From Ramicandelaber brevisporus (lineage: Eukaryota > Kickxellomycota > Ramicandelaberales > Ramicandelaberaceae), in contig MU602723.1 in assembly GCA_025201865.1 (NCBI GenBank), forward strand, positions 22,283 to 72,344: a DNA stretch of 50,062 nucleotides, read 5' to 3'. Both the position numbers and the translations under genes were made by a program. The notes under the pieces were generated by a model. It did not search any database. It worked only from the letters and a program-made list of their open reading frames with translations, and had not been told where the DNA came from. Shown piece by piece: positions 10,601 through 19,515 of the stretch; position 1 is the first letter of the stretch, and every line of letters starts with the position of its first letter.

Positions 10601-11077
10601 CACTTAGTTCTCCGCTGGATAACTGCCGCACTCATTTCACATTGGCTCTCTGTCGATGCCCATTCCATTGACTGCCATTCTCCTCTACAGGCTATCAAGC
10701 GTGCACCGCTCACTTCCGCGGAATCGTCGACAGCTGTGTCTGTGTCTCCAGGTGACCTCCTCGCCCTCACTATTGCGGTCTGGACCTCGTCTGCAACAAG
10801 CCCAAATGACATCCTTCATTTGACTGCCGCCAGGATTCCTGCGCTGATGGCTCGAGTTGAGCCGCGTACTGCAGCTCGTTTGCTCAAACGCCTGTTGTGG
10901 GCTGCACAGGATGTGTTGGACGACAGAGGCTGCCCAATGTTCGACGTCGTTCCATCACAGACGGAAAGTATGGTAAGCTTCATGGTTGATATGCTCAGGG
11001 ACTCGTCGACGCTGCTGCCAGCCGATAGAGAGCTCTTTAAAGAAGCATGGTTGCCTCAAAAGGTTAATAGCAGTTAA
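7646..11077 (+). CDS. Large helical-repeat-like protein, possibly Integrator subunit 5-like
   Basis: The protein has 1143 residues. The start at MDIVRDLSAKIAKLAGG is chosen because it has A at -3 and the extra 47 codons upstream encode only YYYCCCWCCC-type low complexity. No catalytic motif, signal peptide or membrane span is visible. Leu/Ala/Ser-rich helices dominate, suggesting an alpha-solenoid scaffold. By eye, the N-terminal block around LCRDLPGMYSIINRHL, a central NRRRTVFRYPRQGAFNSGG block, and a C-terminal run with a HW motif followed later by LLKRLLWAAQD are arranged somewhat like Integrator complex subunit 5. That complex cleaves nascent RNA at RNA polymerase II promoters and snRNA genes. 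This resemblance is from memory and weak. It may instead be an unrelated solenoid. The gene itself is well supported by its long unbroken frame. Confidence 0.6.
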   Translation: MDIVRDLSAKIAKLAGGDLSSNAVIDEILTRPNSLSAIYDVLCRDLPGMYSIINRHLAEERAVANTRHTTTSGKGRQQKEAQQRAHRLNSQLPTLSPDAKQLCYNLTRLVSTSLDSDQIPPSVIHLLWSLADACTAAALGVPFPSPPETSPSASAWASTSTASGNASDLFEVLNKMPTAAVYSKLLVSLYQSQRSTDHSELLTLLLPSTPLWNIDSHKLPVGKLSIRTAAQLWILDTLCTELGTASSLMASLIELYFGRMAADDVLRSTSENVSTDSILQRTLAVISSISSRHPSAMVESMCNTATKFTAYITASTQSSVSGHHRAWHSLFASGLCLLVDSSSSLSSASEPQFMSQYVSLIRCFCDSLLVQLESNSSPPCLQSVINALSSTLSAVIHSPWSHSLSVDGIQSLDAYTFAQYVIAALGPMTYPQQSDTPHTSRPIHLLLSCAVLLRSIAQLLAGEHTQPSFEPSSMSIVLMVLSGIIELVQNEFLTSSSIPASSTHTVDIERLSAIGTVTGNIATNLTAVSPKVLQHQVTESAAGLLEIALMHLGQQNVTGVISSLLLTEIAPVENNGTHVPTLRSTALRLGANGNYSNPASEVYGPVHRLFHVLGRHHPHSLTSALKISFESFNDPSRTTVLLYASLAWAQLLHNPERASLITELPLSAWLKLIGTATSAGSSSLNRWLAWNILALSWSMPYTQVVGIHHYDIPAVCRAIIESIDSTSASMETWNLANSVVARLSCSSASSFNNVVNLCVDTLVSPHVQPLPVSISSMTSSVLSTSESATLNDEKRQQVGDLIVDNRRRTVFRYPRQGAFNSGGLVRSSTALTNGTAYTSRSESSGIGDAAEKLATLSMRFAASVLERIVHISTENSRLEVHSTVLATISNRLLSLPARTLPASLVDTKDVNAWIHWHGGQLKDREPAIVLSLNEPLRRLFFALFKARPLPKNPCNGFDPDSATLLLASATDPSLLASPVFDHRSSHLVLRWITAALISHWLSVDAHSIDCHSPLQAIKRAPLTSAESSTAVSVSPGDLLALTIAVWTSSATSPNDILHLTAARIPALMARVEPRTAARLLKRLLWAAQDVLDDRGCPMFDVVPSQTESMVSFMVDMLRDSSTLLPADRELFKEAWLPQKVNSS

Positions 11078-11302
11078 ACAATTTGAATTGCTGCAATCTG
11101 ACTCAAATTTGCATTTTATGAGACACGTGTACATCAAAATTATAGTGTGTCCACTATATTTCCTCGAAGGCTGAATGTATAAACGAGAAGGAATGATTGC
11201 TAATAATAAAATCAGCGAAGATACTTCAACTCTTTTTTTTTTTACAAAAACAATAGTAAGTATAATCCAGCTGTTTATTGAAAGGGAGAAGGAGAGAGCT
11301 AT

Positions 11303-11506
11303 TTAGCACATGGCACCCTTTGGAAGTTTGGCACACTTTGTGTGTTCTGGGCCGACCGTCTTGCAGCACTTCCAAAGCTCAGGGTGGGAGTCGGTCTGGT
11401 GCTCCTTGGCACACTGCGCATCCGATGAACACGCAGCCACAGCAAAGCTACCGTTCGCAACGAGGAGGGCAGCCACGACAGCGGAAAAGAGGGTTGACTT
11501 GAGCAT
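11303..11506 (-). CDS. Small secreted six-cysteine protein
   Basis: The protein has 67 residues. A clear signal peptide (MLKSTLFSAVVAALLVANG... ending near AVA|AC) leaves a mature peptide of about 43 residues. It carries six cysteines spaced C-5-C-14-CC-9-C-8-C. The C-C-CC-C-C order is the one seen in cystine-knot folds, but the fold is inferred only from that order. No family is recognised. In fungi such peptides can be effectors, antimicrobial peptides or wall-associated proteins, and nothing here decides between them. The start is the only ATG that gives a signal peptide. It converges with the 7646 gene and has a repeat-rich upstream region. Confidence 0.7.
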   Translation of the reverse strand: MLKSTLFSAVVAALLVANGSFAVAACSSDAQCAKEHQTDSHPELWKCCKTVGPEHTKCAKLPKGAMC

Positions 11507-11873
11507 TTTTAGTTTGCGAGGTTGTTTGAGAGCAAAGCGAACGAGTCCTAGTGAGCGAACAAGCGAATGAATGAGTGGACGTATGGGTGAATGAGTGAAT
11601 GAGTGAGTGAATGAAGAAACTGGAAGCTGTAGCAGCAGAATGTACGATCGTTCTGACCTCGGCTATTTGTAGGACTGAAGGAGGAGCTCTCGCACCAGCC
11701 GAGACACGGCCCGATGTGAGGTGAGCTGACTACAAAAGAGATGGGGGGGGACTGTTGCGGCGCCATCTACTGTAAATGAGATGTACCTCATGAGTATGTA
11801 ATCTCAATCGGATTCGCTGGAATTAAAGTAGGAAAAAAACAATTAATGGTGGAAACAAGATGTGCCGTTATTG
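11507..11873. promoter_or_regulatory. Upstream region of the small secreted protein, with GAATGAGT repeats
   Basis: About 370 bases lie between the small secreted gene and the STE50 stop, both on the minus strand. Between about 11564 and 11615 there is an imperfect tandem array of GAAT and GAGT tetramers. A G-run lies near 11743. I see no other gene. The promoter role is inferred from position. Confidence 0.4.
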
Positions 11874-13502
11874 TTATTGCTGAAGTTGCTGGGTCGATCG
11901 GGTGCTTGTGTTGCCACCTGCATCTACAGCACTTGAGGATGGCGTGGGTGCCTGAGGAGGTCCCGTGATGGTTGTATTCGTGTGAATGTGCTTCAGAGTG
12001 AATACAGGAACAATCCCAGCCTTGCGCATTGAGTCAATCATTTGCAATGGTTTGTCATCTCGTTTCAGAACACGCTCCTTGCCATTATGAACAATGCACA
12101 GCACATAGTTGTTGGGTGAATCGTTGATCTTGAACCGACGGAGGACGTTTGTTAAAACGGCAGTGCACGATTCACCAGCACCGACTCTATATGTCTTGTA
12201 CGATTCACCTTCTTTTTGGATTTCGCGGTCGCCGTACACTCGAATTGCATTGAGACTGGCAGCAACCGCAGCAGAGGAGCCTGATGGTGACGACTCATCG
12301 CTTGCACCTGAATTGGCCTGCGCAGTGCTCTGGGAGCTGACGTTGCCGCTGCTACTGCTGCCGCCAGGTACATTGTAGTGAGGACCGGCTGTGCGAGTAT
12401 GTCCGGCTGGAGTATGTTGCAGCTGAGGTGGCGTAAACACCTCTGCTATTGGTTGTCGAGGGGATGAGATTGCAGTGCTGGCCTGGACATGGCCCATGTA
12501 GTGAGCGGATGCTGGTGTCACGGCTGATGATGTCGATGGTCCACCACCACCACCACCACCACCACCTGGAGTATGAGAATGATTATGATTATGATTATGA
12601 GTCTGGGTATGGGCGGCGTGAGAATGATGCTGTGGTGACGCATTTGATGCAGAATGTTGACCCTCCGGTGCTGTAGGAACGCGCCGGCGGGGATCACTGG
12701 GAGATTGAGGTACAGTTGATGACTGCGCTGATAGAGCGGCTGCAAGGCGGGGCGATGCAACAGCAGAATCTGAAGTAGCGCCTCCAATGTGGAGAATAGG
12801 TGCTGGCCGTTTACTGGAGCCGCTGCCAGTTGGTCCACTTTGAGTGAGAGGTTGTTGTAGAGTGGATTGCAGTACAGTATTTGTGGATGCAAATGTAGCG
12901 AGTTGAGGGATTGGCTTCTCGGGATGAGCCCTGCGAGATGGCGGCGACTTCACATCATCGCGTAGCTGTGACAACTCTGAGCGTAAGGCTGCAAGTTCGC
13001 GCTGCATCTCTAGCATTGCCATTTGGTTTTCAAGTGACACTGGCATCGTCGCTGTTGGATCTGTGGGCTGTGAAGCGCTGCCGCCAACGTTGCGCATATC
13101 GATTCCAGCAGACACAGCAGTGTGGATGAGTGCAGCAGATGTGATGTCGTCGGGATCAGGTATCAAAGGAACAAACGTGCTGTTGTTACTTGCTCCTCCT
13201 CCAAAGGTGACACCACCACCACCACCACCGCCGCCGCCGCCGCTGCCTCCGCGATACTGATTGCGCAGCTGATGAAGAGCACGAAGAACAAGAATTCGCA
13301 TCCCAAGTGACACCATGGACAGGTCGGTCAATGCATCATGGTCAAGCTGTAGCAACACCTCGCCAGTGACGCCGTGCTCCTCGATCGCTCTGTCGTAGCC
13401 GTAAAACCCGTGGTGACTGAACCACGCCTGCACTTGGACAGTGTCCCAAGACGCTGCTGGATGCGCAGAGAGGCTGTCGTTTGTCATGCTGTCAGCACTC
13501 AT
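11874..13502 (-). CDS. STE50: STE50-type MAPK adaptor with SAM and Ras-association domains
   Basis: The protein has about 542 residues from the ATG at 13502. Another in-frame ATG at 13487 has a better context (A at -3) and may be used instead. The N-terminal SAM domain (about residues 15-85) contains WDTVQVQAWFSHHGFYGY and ends LVLRALHQLRNQ. A Gly run, a Ser/Pro/Gln-rich disordered middle with Gly9 and His/Asn repeats, and a C-terminal Ras-association domain (about 430-520) follow. The last includes IRVYGDREIQKEGESYKTYRV and NNYVLCIVHNGKERVLKRDDKP. In yeast, Ste50 bridges Cdc42/Opy2 at the membrane to the MAPKKK Ste11 in mating, filamentation and osmotic signalling. SAM plus RA in this order is a fungal hallmark. 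The frame continues upstream to 13685, but that part is Cys/Val-rich repeat translation. It diverges from ATG16 over 136 bp. Confidence 0.88.
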   Translation of the reverse strand: MSADSMTNDSLSAHPAASWDTVQVQAWFSHHGFYGYDRAIEEHGVTGEVLLQLDHDALTDLSMVSLGMRILVLRALHQLRNQYRGGSGGGGGGGGGGVTFGGGASNNSTFVPLIPDPDDITSAALIHTAVSAGIDMRNVGGSASQPTDPTATMPVSLENQMAMLEMQRELAALRSELSQLRDDVKSPPSRRAHPEKPIPQLATFASTNTVLQSTLQQPLTQSGPTGSGSSKRPAPILHIGGATSDSAVASPRLAAALSAQSSTVPQSPSDPRRRVPTAPEGQHSASNASPQHHSHAAHTQTHNHNHNHSHTPGGGGGGGGGPSTSSAVTPASAHYMGHVQASTAISSPRQPIAEVFTPPQLQHTPAGHTRTAGPHYNVPGGSSSSGNVSSQSTAQANSGASDESSPSGSSAAVAASLNAIRVYGDREIQKEGESYKTYRVGAGESCTAVLTNVLRRFKINDSPNNYVLCIVHNGKERVLKRDDKPLQMIDSMRKAGIVPVFTLKHIHTNTTITGPPQAPTPSSSAVDAGGNTSTRSTQQLQQ

Positions 13503-13638
13503 CGAGGTTTGCAAACGTGCTTGAAAGATGATGCAATGAAAAAGAGACGAGGGTTGATGAGCTTGCTCTCTTTTGCACACATACACGCAAACACAACAGC
13601 AACACACAGTAGCAGCAGCAGCAGCAACAACATAAAGA
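13503..13638. promoter_or_regulatory. Short divergent promoter between STE50 and ATG16
   Basis: Only 136 bp separate the two divergent starts. The region has a CAGCAG run at about 13611-13625. The promoter role is inferred from the head-to-head arrangement. Confidence 0.45.
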
Positions 13639-15414
13639 ATGGCACCGTCGGACAGTATGAACATCCCCAGCTGGGAGGCAGCCATCGTTAGCCAGCTCAG
13701 TCGACGAGCGGCTGCATCTGCCGTTTTGGCAACTTCTGTTCAAACTCAAGACACTCTCTTCAGACAACTGGCCGCATCCCAGCAGCGTGTGCGAGCCTTG
13801 GAAGACACTGTGACAACTTTGCGCAAGACTGCGGCCCAGCAGCAGGCCGAGATATCAGCTACAGCAGAGGCCAATACAGCAGCTTCATTGATAGTTCTCC
13901 AGCAGCATGCAAAGCAGCTCGAGGCCAAGGTTGCATCCCAGCAGTCTGAACTGAATGACATGTATCGAACACAGTCTCAAAATGCACAAAGACTACTTGA
14001 CCTGACGGATAAAGTACGCATTAAAGATGAACAAGCTCATATCAATGAAGCAGAGATAGCATTGCTTAAAGAGCAAGTTACATCATTGCAGCGAAAAGTG
14101 ACCGATTTGGTCAATTTGGTCAGAGAGAAGGATGTATCAATTCAGATCCAGCAAGATGAGTTGGCTGCAGCTCATTTAGAGTTAACACAGATTGAGGAGC
14201 GAAACAAGAAGTTAATTGCAGAGAATGAAGAGTTAGTTAACAGATGGCTGCGTAAAATGCATGAAGAGGCGACTAAGATGGATGCTGAAGTGGCTGCGGC
14301 TGCTTCATCAAACTCGACTTCGAACAAGAGCGGCGAAGGAGAGGCTGGTGGTTCAACATCGCCCTCAGACGGAAAGAAGATTGATGCCGCTCGGAAAGAC
14401 AGCGCTGGCGGTGTTCGCAAGTACTCAAGTGGCGGCCAACATGATCAGTCGCTCGATGATGAATCTGCTGATGACTCTCGATTGACTCGGCCCAGTGGCG
14501 GGTTCAGTATTGTCCCGCGTAAGGTTGTCCAGCGAATCAGTGCGCATAGCCATGAAGTGTATGCATTGCACGTATCTCCTGATGAATCTGTCTTTGCCAC
14601 TGGCGGTCAGGACAAGCGTGTCAAGTTGTTTGATTCACGCACTGGCCAGAATCTGTTTACACTCACTGGATGTCTTCAATCCATTGTTGATATCCAATTT
14701 GACCGCACGGGTGAGCAGATTCTGGCATGCTCAAACGACGGTGCAGTTAGAGTTTGGTATGCAAGAAACGGTCGAATGCGCCAAACGCTCACTGGCCACT
14801 TGGGCAGAGTTGCGAGTGCCAGATTCACTTCCAATGGACGCCATCTGGTGTCTGGTAGTCATGATAAGACCATCAAGCTGTGGGATTTGGCCAAGGGATC
14901 CTGCACTCGCACAGTATTTTGCACGTCAAGCTGCAATGATGTCGCGATTGTTGGATTAGATGGCACAACTGCAGTCAGTGCGCATATCGACAGCATTGTT
15001 AGAGTTTGGGATCTTGCTCAAGGTGCGCCGGTTGCTGAGATCAAGGGCCACACAAACCAGGTGACATCGCTAGCCGTTCCTCAAAACACTCATCGTCGCC
15101 TTGTTCTCACAAACTCTCGAGATGGCACATTGCGTCTCATTGATGTAGATTCACACGATGTTGTGAGAACATTCTCGTCCCGTGGATATGAGCCTGCGTG
15201 CAGCTGGGCTCGCGCCACAATCAGTCCCGATTTGCAGTACATTGCTGCTGGATCCCGCAATGGATCAGTCTACGTGTGGGACGTTGGCACTGGTAATGTC
15301 GTATCAACATTGAGCGAACACAAGACGGGAGTTTGCGCCGTTGTCTGGGGCTCATCTGGCTCTAAAATATATAGTGCCGAACGCCAACAAGATGTCATTG
15401 TCTGGGGTGGTTGA
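13639..15414 (+). CDS. ATG16: ATG16 autophagy protein with C-terminal WD40 propeller (ATG16L1-type)
   Basis: The protein has 591 residues. An N-terminal ATG5-binding-like helix (IPSWEAAIVSQLSRRAAASA) resembles the animal FPRWKRHISEQLRRRD segment. A coiled coil covers about residues 45-215 and contains ENEELVNRWLRKMHEEATKMDAE, matching the animal ENQELVTRWMAEKAQEAN. After an acidic Ser-rich linker, about seven WD40 repeats run from about residue 300, including GSHDKTIKLWDL followed by TVFCTSSCNDV, as in animal ATG16L1. ATG16 binds ATG12-ATG5 and directs lipidation of ATG8 on the phagophore. Yeast Atg16 is about 150 residues and lacks WD40 repeats, so this is the long ancestral form. Start context has A at -3. 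It converges on DBP7 with 71 bp between stops. Confidence 0.92.
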   Translation: MAPSDSMNIPSWEAAIVSQLSRRAAASAVLATSVQTQDTLFRQLAASQQRVRALEDTVTTLRKTAAQQQAEISATAEANTAASLIVLQQHAKQLEAKVASQQSELNDMYRTQSQNAQRLLDLTDKVRIKDEQAHINEAEIALLKEQVTSLQRKVTDLVNLVREKDVSIQIQQDELAAAHLELTQIEERNKKLIAENEELVNRWLRKMHEEATKMDAEVAAAASSNSTSNKSGEGEAGGSTSPSDGKKIDAARKDSAGGVRKYSSGGQHDQSLDDESADDSRLTRPSGGFSIVPRKVVQRISAHSHEVYALHVSPDESVFATGGQDKRVKLFDSRTGQNLFTLTGCLQSIVDIQFDRTGEQILACSNDGAVRVWYARNGRMRQTLTGHLGRVASARFTSNGRHLVSGSHDKTIKLWDLAKGSCTRTVFCTSSCNDVAIVGLDGTTAVSAHIDSIVRVWDLAQGAPVAEIKGHTNQVTSLAVPQNTHRRLVLTNSRDGTLRLIDVDSHDVVRTFSSRGYEPACSWARATISPDLQYIAAGSRNGSVYVWDVGTGNVVSTLSEHKTGVCAVVWGSSGSKIYSAERQQDVIVWGG

Positions 15415-15485
15415 ATTAATTTAACTTAATCGCTTTCTTTGGATACCCTTTAATCGTATTATTACTATTTTTATTATTACTATTT

Positions 15486-17915
15486 TTACTTTCTGCGTCT
15501 CTTGGTAACAGCTCCTGATCCAAACTCACTGGCTCCATCCTGTGTGCCCATCCGCATTCGTTTACGAGCCAAATCTTTCTTACTCTCAGCCGGTGTCTTG
15601 TTCTTCTTTCCGCCCTCGCCATCCTTGGCAGTTCCCGTAGTCTTGCGCACAGTTGACACAACCTTCTTCGGAGCCTCGCGAAGTGCAAATGCCTTGGCAA
15701 GATGACCAGTGTGCAACTTCTTGACATGGAAAATGTGACGCTCTGCCACTGGGTGTGTTGCGTAAGCTCGAATGTGCGACAAGAATGCCTTCGATGCCAG
15801 TGTCATCGTCTCACTGTCATTAATAAGATGCTTTTCGAACACATCCTGCACCTCGCTGGCGCGTTCCTCCATCTGTCTGTTACCGAAGCGATTCCGTCCA
15901 CCGCCACTTGCTGTTGAAATACTGGCATTGTCTCCACCATAAGCATTCATTAATACTTTGCTGACATCGCATTTCTCAGGCACAATCTCGCGCTGCTCCA
16001 GCAATGCCAGATATTCAACCTCATGAGGCAGTAAAAAGAGAATGGCTTCACCAGTGCGACCAATACGGGCAGTACGGCCAACTCGATGTACATAATCAGC
16101 AACATCGGTCGGTGGGTCGTACTGGATGATGGTGCGCACATCTGGCAAATCCAAGCCACGGGCAGAGACATCAGTGGTGAGCAGTACAGATGGCTCGCGA
16201 GACTTGCGGAAGGCAGTGTAAGTGGAGCGGCGGTCGTCTTGAGCCAAGTTGCCGTGTAGACGGAACACGCGGATACCGTTGAGCATTGGACTCTGCTGGG
16301 ACACAACGGCGCCAGTCTTCTTGGATTCACCACCAGTGGCAGTTGCTGCAGTAGCAGCTTCATTGTCAGAGTCTTCGAACTCGTCATTGCCTGCAGTGCC
16401 CTCTGGCTTACTCTTGGTAAGAAGACCGTAGTGGAAGTCGACAGAGTCACAGCTCGACAAGAACACCACTGTTTGAACCGGACGAGATGCAGCGGCCGCA
16501 GATTTGGATGAGGATGAAACAGTGTTGCGAAGAAGAGCAACCAGAGTCACGAGGCGTTGTTTGGCTGGAGTGACAACGTACGACTGCTTGAGCTGACTTG
16601 GTGTTGCAAATGCAGTATCAGCCGCACTTTCACCATCCTTTGATTTTGTCCCAGAGTTAGCCATGGCAGATAGCCGCTGTGGATCACGCAAAGCCTCGCC
16701 AGCCAACAGCTCAACTTTACCACCCAGTGTAGCCGAGCATAACACAGTTTGACGCTGCTTTGGTAAAAACGTGGAATTGATAAAATCACTATGCGCTGAA
16801 CCACTTCTCTTTTGATTCTGCTGCTGTTGCAGATACTGCTGGCGACGCTGTCCAAGGATAGTCATAATTTCCTGCAGGGTCTGTTCAAAACCAAGATCCA
16901 TCAGCCGATCAGCCTCATCCAATACTAACCATCGTAAATGATCAACGCAGAATGACTGGGTGGTCTTTAAGTGGTCAAGAAGACGTCCTGGAGTTGATAC
17001 GAGAATAGTGATGCCTTTGCGCAAGCGGGCCTTTTCAGAACCTTTATTACCACCACCAATAACCAGACCAGGAACAGCCCAATGGCGCCTAACTGCGCTG
17101 CTGCCACCATTTGCAACTTCACTGCCATCGTTGTCATCGTTGTCATCGTTGTCTTCGGCAGACTGACGCTGTCCATGTCGCATACTGAGTAGTTTTGTCA
17201 GTGTTTCATCAATCTGAATGGCCAATTCACGAGTAGGTGCCAGTACAATAGCCAGTGACCCGAGAGCACGGGATGGTGGTGCCGTCCATTCTCGCTCGAT
17301 AGTGGCTGACAGCAGGCGCTGCACAATCGGCAGCAAATAGGCTAGAGTCTTGCCCGAGCCGGTTTCTGCGTGGATTAAAACGTCTCGGTCGGCCTCTTCC
17401 ATGCTGTCTGAATGAGCCTGGGGAACCATTGCCGATAGAGTGCTGCGCTGAATGCCAGTTGGTCTCATAATGTTCATTTGTTCGGAGAGATGCAAACTCA
17501 GATCATCGTTGATGCCAAGAGCTGCAAATGTGTTGCCAACAGCCGTGGATGCTGCGTTGCTTCGTGCAGTGTTCTTGCGGCGATTCTCGAGCTTTTGGAC
17601 CAGATTGGCATCGGCTTGATAGTCGTCCGGCATGTCGGGGTTGAAGCTAAAGAGCGATGAAATCACTTGTCCTGGCTTTGGCGGTGCTGCAGCTGATGCT
17701 GTCGATGAAGATGCATACTGATCTGGATGTCTCTGGGCATTTGACTTTGGTCTGCCCGATGGTGTAGAAAAGGCAGGCTTCCGACCATGCTCGCGACCAG
17801 CGCCTGGCGAGGCGGCCACAGACTCAGTCGCTGGGTTGGCACGCTGCCTCGGTCCTTTAGCCCTTGGGACCGGCGCCTCGTTCACAAAGTTGAGCAGCAG
17901 TCCGTCGTCTTCCAT
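15486..17915 (-). CDS. DBP7: DBP7 / DDX31 DEAD-box RNA helicase for 60S ribosome biogenesis
   Basis: The protein has 809 residues from the ATG at 17915 (MEDDGLLLNF). The codon at 17930 is TTG and is not used as start. Helicase motifs appear in order: Q-motif region with MRPTGIQRSTL, AETGSGKT, APTRELAIQ, STPGRLLDHL, VLDEADRLMDLGFE, CSATL, the C-lobe VFLSSCDSVDFHY, TTDVSARGLDLPDV and HRVGRTARIGRTGEAI. The short DVARG-equivalent SARGLDLPDVRTIIQYDPP and the following FLLPHEVEYLALLE are typical of Dbp7. Dbp7 remodels early pre-60S particles in the nucleolus. Inserts carry poly-Asp/Asn near DDNDDNDG and a Gln run. The C-terminus is Lys/Arg-rich (KRRRK), as in nucleolar helicases. Confidence 0.93.
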   Translation of the reverse strand: MEDDGLLLNFVNEAPVPRAKGPRQRANPATESVAASPGAGREHGRKPAFSTPSGRPKSNAQRHPDQYASSSTASAAAPPKPGQVISSLFSFNPDMPDDYQADANLVQKLENRRKNTARSNAASTAVGNTFAALGINDDLSLHLSEQMNIMRPTGIQRSTLSAMVPQAHSDSMEEADRDVLIHAETGSGKTLAYLLPIVQRLLSATIEREWTAPPSRALGSLAIVLAPTRELAIQIDETLTKLLSMRHGQRQSAEDNDDNDDNDGSEVANGGSSAVRRHWAVPGLVIGGGNKGSEKARLRKGITILVSTPGRLLDHLKTTQSFCVDHLRWLVLDEADRLMDLGFEQTLQEIMTILGQRRQQYLQQQQNQKRSGSAHSDFINSTFLPKQRQTVLCSATLGGKVELLAGEALRDPQRLSAMANSGTKSKDGESAADTAFATPSQLKQSYVVTPAKQRLVTLVALLRNTVSSSSKSAAAASRPVQTVVFLSSCDSVDFHYGLLTKSKPEGTAGNDEFEDSDNEAATAATATGGESKKTGAVVSQQSPMLNGIRVFRLHGNLAQDDRRSTYTAFRKSREPSVLLTTDVSARGLDLPDVRTIIQYDPPTDVADYVHRVGRTARIGRTGEAILFLLPHEVEYLALLEQREIVPEKCDVSKVLMNAYGGDNASISTASGGGRNRFGNRQMEERASEVQDVFEKHLINDSETMTLASKAFLSHIRAYATHPVAERHIFHVKKLHTGHLAKAFALREAPKKVVSTVRKTTGTAKDGEGGKKNKTPAESKKDLARKRMRMGTQDGASEFGSGAVTKRRRK

Positions 17916-18085
17916 CTCAAGCACGTTCAAACTTTTATTTATTTTGGAGAGTTTGTATTATATTTGTTGCAGATTCGAAGCTGTGCTCTTTTAACACCCG
18001 ATCGTTTCAAAAGCTGGCTCATTTTTTTTTTACACTAAAGAATAAAGCACAGAAGTAGTAGATCTACTAAATCCGATAGGGTTAC
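17916..18085. promoter_or_regulatory. Divergent promoter between DBP7 and DPH1
   Basis: These 170 bp separate two divergent starts and include a T-run near 18023-18031. The role is inferred from layout only. Both neighbours serve translation, so co-expression is plausible. Confidence 0.4.
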
Positions 18086-19444
18086 ATGACTGCAAGTGAA
18101 CCACGGCGTATTGTAGGCACCCGCAAGCCTACTGACCAGCAATCGGCTTCGGCAGCAGCAGCAGCAGCAGCAGCAGCAACGGCAGCAACAGCAGCAGATT
18201 CAGCTGTGCCAAATATTGAGGATCAACTCGAGAACCTCCAACTCAAAGTTCGCTCCACTCCGTCAACTTCTTCACGTCCAGCATCGGCTCCACGAGTTGC
18301 CAACCAAGTTCCCGCAGATATCCTCAACGACGACTTGCTCAATGCCGCAATTGGTCTGCTCCCGTCCAACTACAACTTTGAAATCCACAAGACAATTTGG
18401 CAAATTCGTCGGTTTGGTGCTCGCAAGATTGCTCTCCAGTTCCCCGAGGGTCTCTTGCTGTTTGCCTGTGTAATTTCCGACATTATTGAGCGGTTTTGTG
18501 ATGGTGCCGAGACAGTTGTAATGGGCGATGTCACATACGGTGCATGCTGCGTTGATGATTTCACAGCACGGCATCTAGGCTGTGATTTTATGGTTCATTA
18601 CGGACATTCGTGTTTGGTGCCTGTGGATGTAACAAGCATCAGAACAATGTACGTGTTTGTTGATATTGGCATCGATGTAAAGCACTTTGTAGACACTGTC
18701 AAAGCCAATCTTGAAGTCGAGGAGTATCAATCATTGGCGCTGGTTGGTACGATTCAGTTTGGAACGGCTGTGCAAGCCGCACGACCACAGCTCGAGGCTC
18801 ACTCATACAAAGTTACAGTCCCACAAATCAAGCCGCTGTCGCCTGGTGAGATTCTTGGCTGCACTGCTCCCAAGCTGACAGGCGGTGAGCAGGCCATCCT
18901 GTACCTGGGCGATGGTCGGTTCCATCTCGAATCCATCATGATTGCCAATCCGACACTCCCCGCGTTTCGGTATGATCCATACAGCAAGAAATTTACACGC
19001 GAACGCTACGATCACTCTGAAATGCAATCTGTCCGTCGCCACGCCATTGAAACTGCTCGTAGTGCCAAGCGATTTGGATTGATTATGGGAACACTGGGCC
19101 GCCAGGGCAACCCAAATGTGGTTGCCGATCTCGAGAAGCGGATACTGGCATCTGGTAAGGATTGCATCGTGGTGCTGATGAGTGAAATCTTCCCATCGAA
19201 ACTGGCACTGTTTGCAGACCAGGATGTCGATGCCTGGATTCAAGTTGGGTGTCCACGATTGTCAATTGACTGGGGTGCAGCGTTCACAAAGCCACTATTG
19301 ACGCCATACGAAGCCGCTGTTGCACTGGGAAGCGCAGAATGGCAGGAAATTTACCCAACTGACTTTTATGCGCATGATTCGCTCGGCGCTTGGACACCCA
19401 ACCATGGCCGTGGAAGACCGTCCAAACGATCTGTTAAAGCTTAA
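18086..19444 (+). CDS. DPH1: DPH1, diphthamide synthesis [4Fe-4S] radical enzyme subunit
   Basis: The protein has 452 residues. With Dph2 it transfers the 3-amino-3-carboxypropyl group of S-adenosylmethionine to a histidine of elongation factor 2, the first step of diphthamide synthesis. Conserved blocks are [21 protein letters not shown] at about 105-124 and [15 protein letters not shown] at 147-160. Three cysteines sit where the cluster ligands are expected: C154 in YGAC, C260 in ILGCTAP and C390 in [11 protein letters not shown]. The N-terminus carries a poly-Ala run from a GCA repeat (residues about 22-37), outside the conserved core. The length is close to that of yeast Dph1 (425). It converges with the ARID gene, with 71 bp between stops. 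Confidence 0.95.
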   Translation: MTASEPRRIVGTRKPTDQQSASAAAAAAAAATAATAADSAVPNIEDQLENLQLKVRSTPSTSSRPASAPRVANQVPADILNDDLLNAAIGLLPSNYNFEIHKTIWQIRRFGARKIALQFPEGLLLFACVISDIIERFCDGAETVVMGDVTYGACCVDDFTARHLGCDFMVHYGHSCLVPVDVTSIRTMYVFVDIGIDVKHFVDTVKANLEVEEYQSLALVGTIQFGTAVQAARPQLEAHSYKVTVPQIKPLSPGEILGCTAPKLTGGEQAILYLGDGRFHLESIMIANPTLPAFRYDPYSKKFTRERYDHSEMQSVRRHAIETARSAKRFGLIMGTLGRQGNPNVVADLEKRILASGKDCIVVLMSEIFPSKLALFADQDVDAWIQVGCPRLSIDWGAAFTKPLLTPYEAAVALGSAEWQEIYPTDFYAHDSLGAWTPNHGRGRPSKRSVKA

Positions 19445-19515
19445 GTCGGCAAGTTAAACTATACATGACTCCTTTCTTTAAAAAAAAAACAAACAGAACA
19501 GAACAAACAAGTTAA

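Noticed and set aside
17916-17930. Longer N-terminus of DBP7 from a TTG codon
   Set aside because: The codon at 17930 is TTG; the first ATG at 17915 gives a typical MEDDGLLLNF start.
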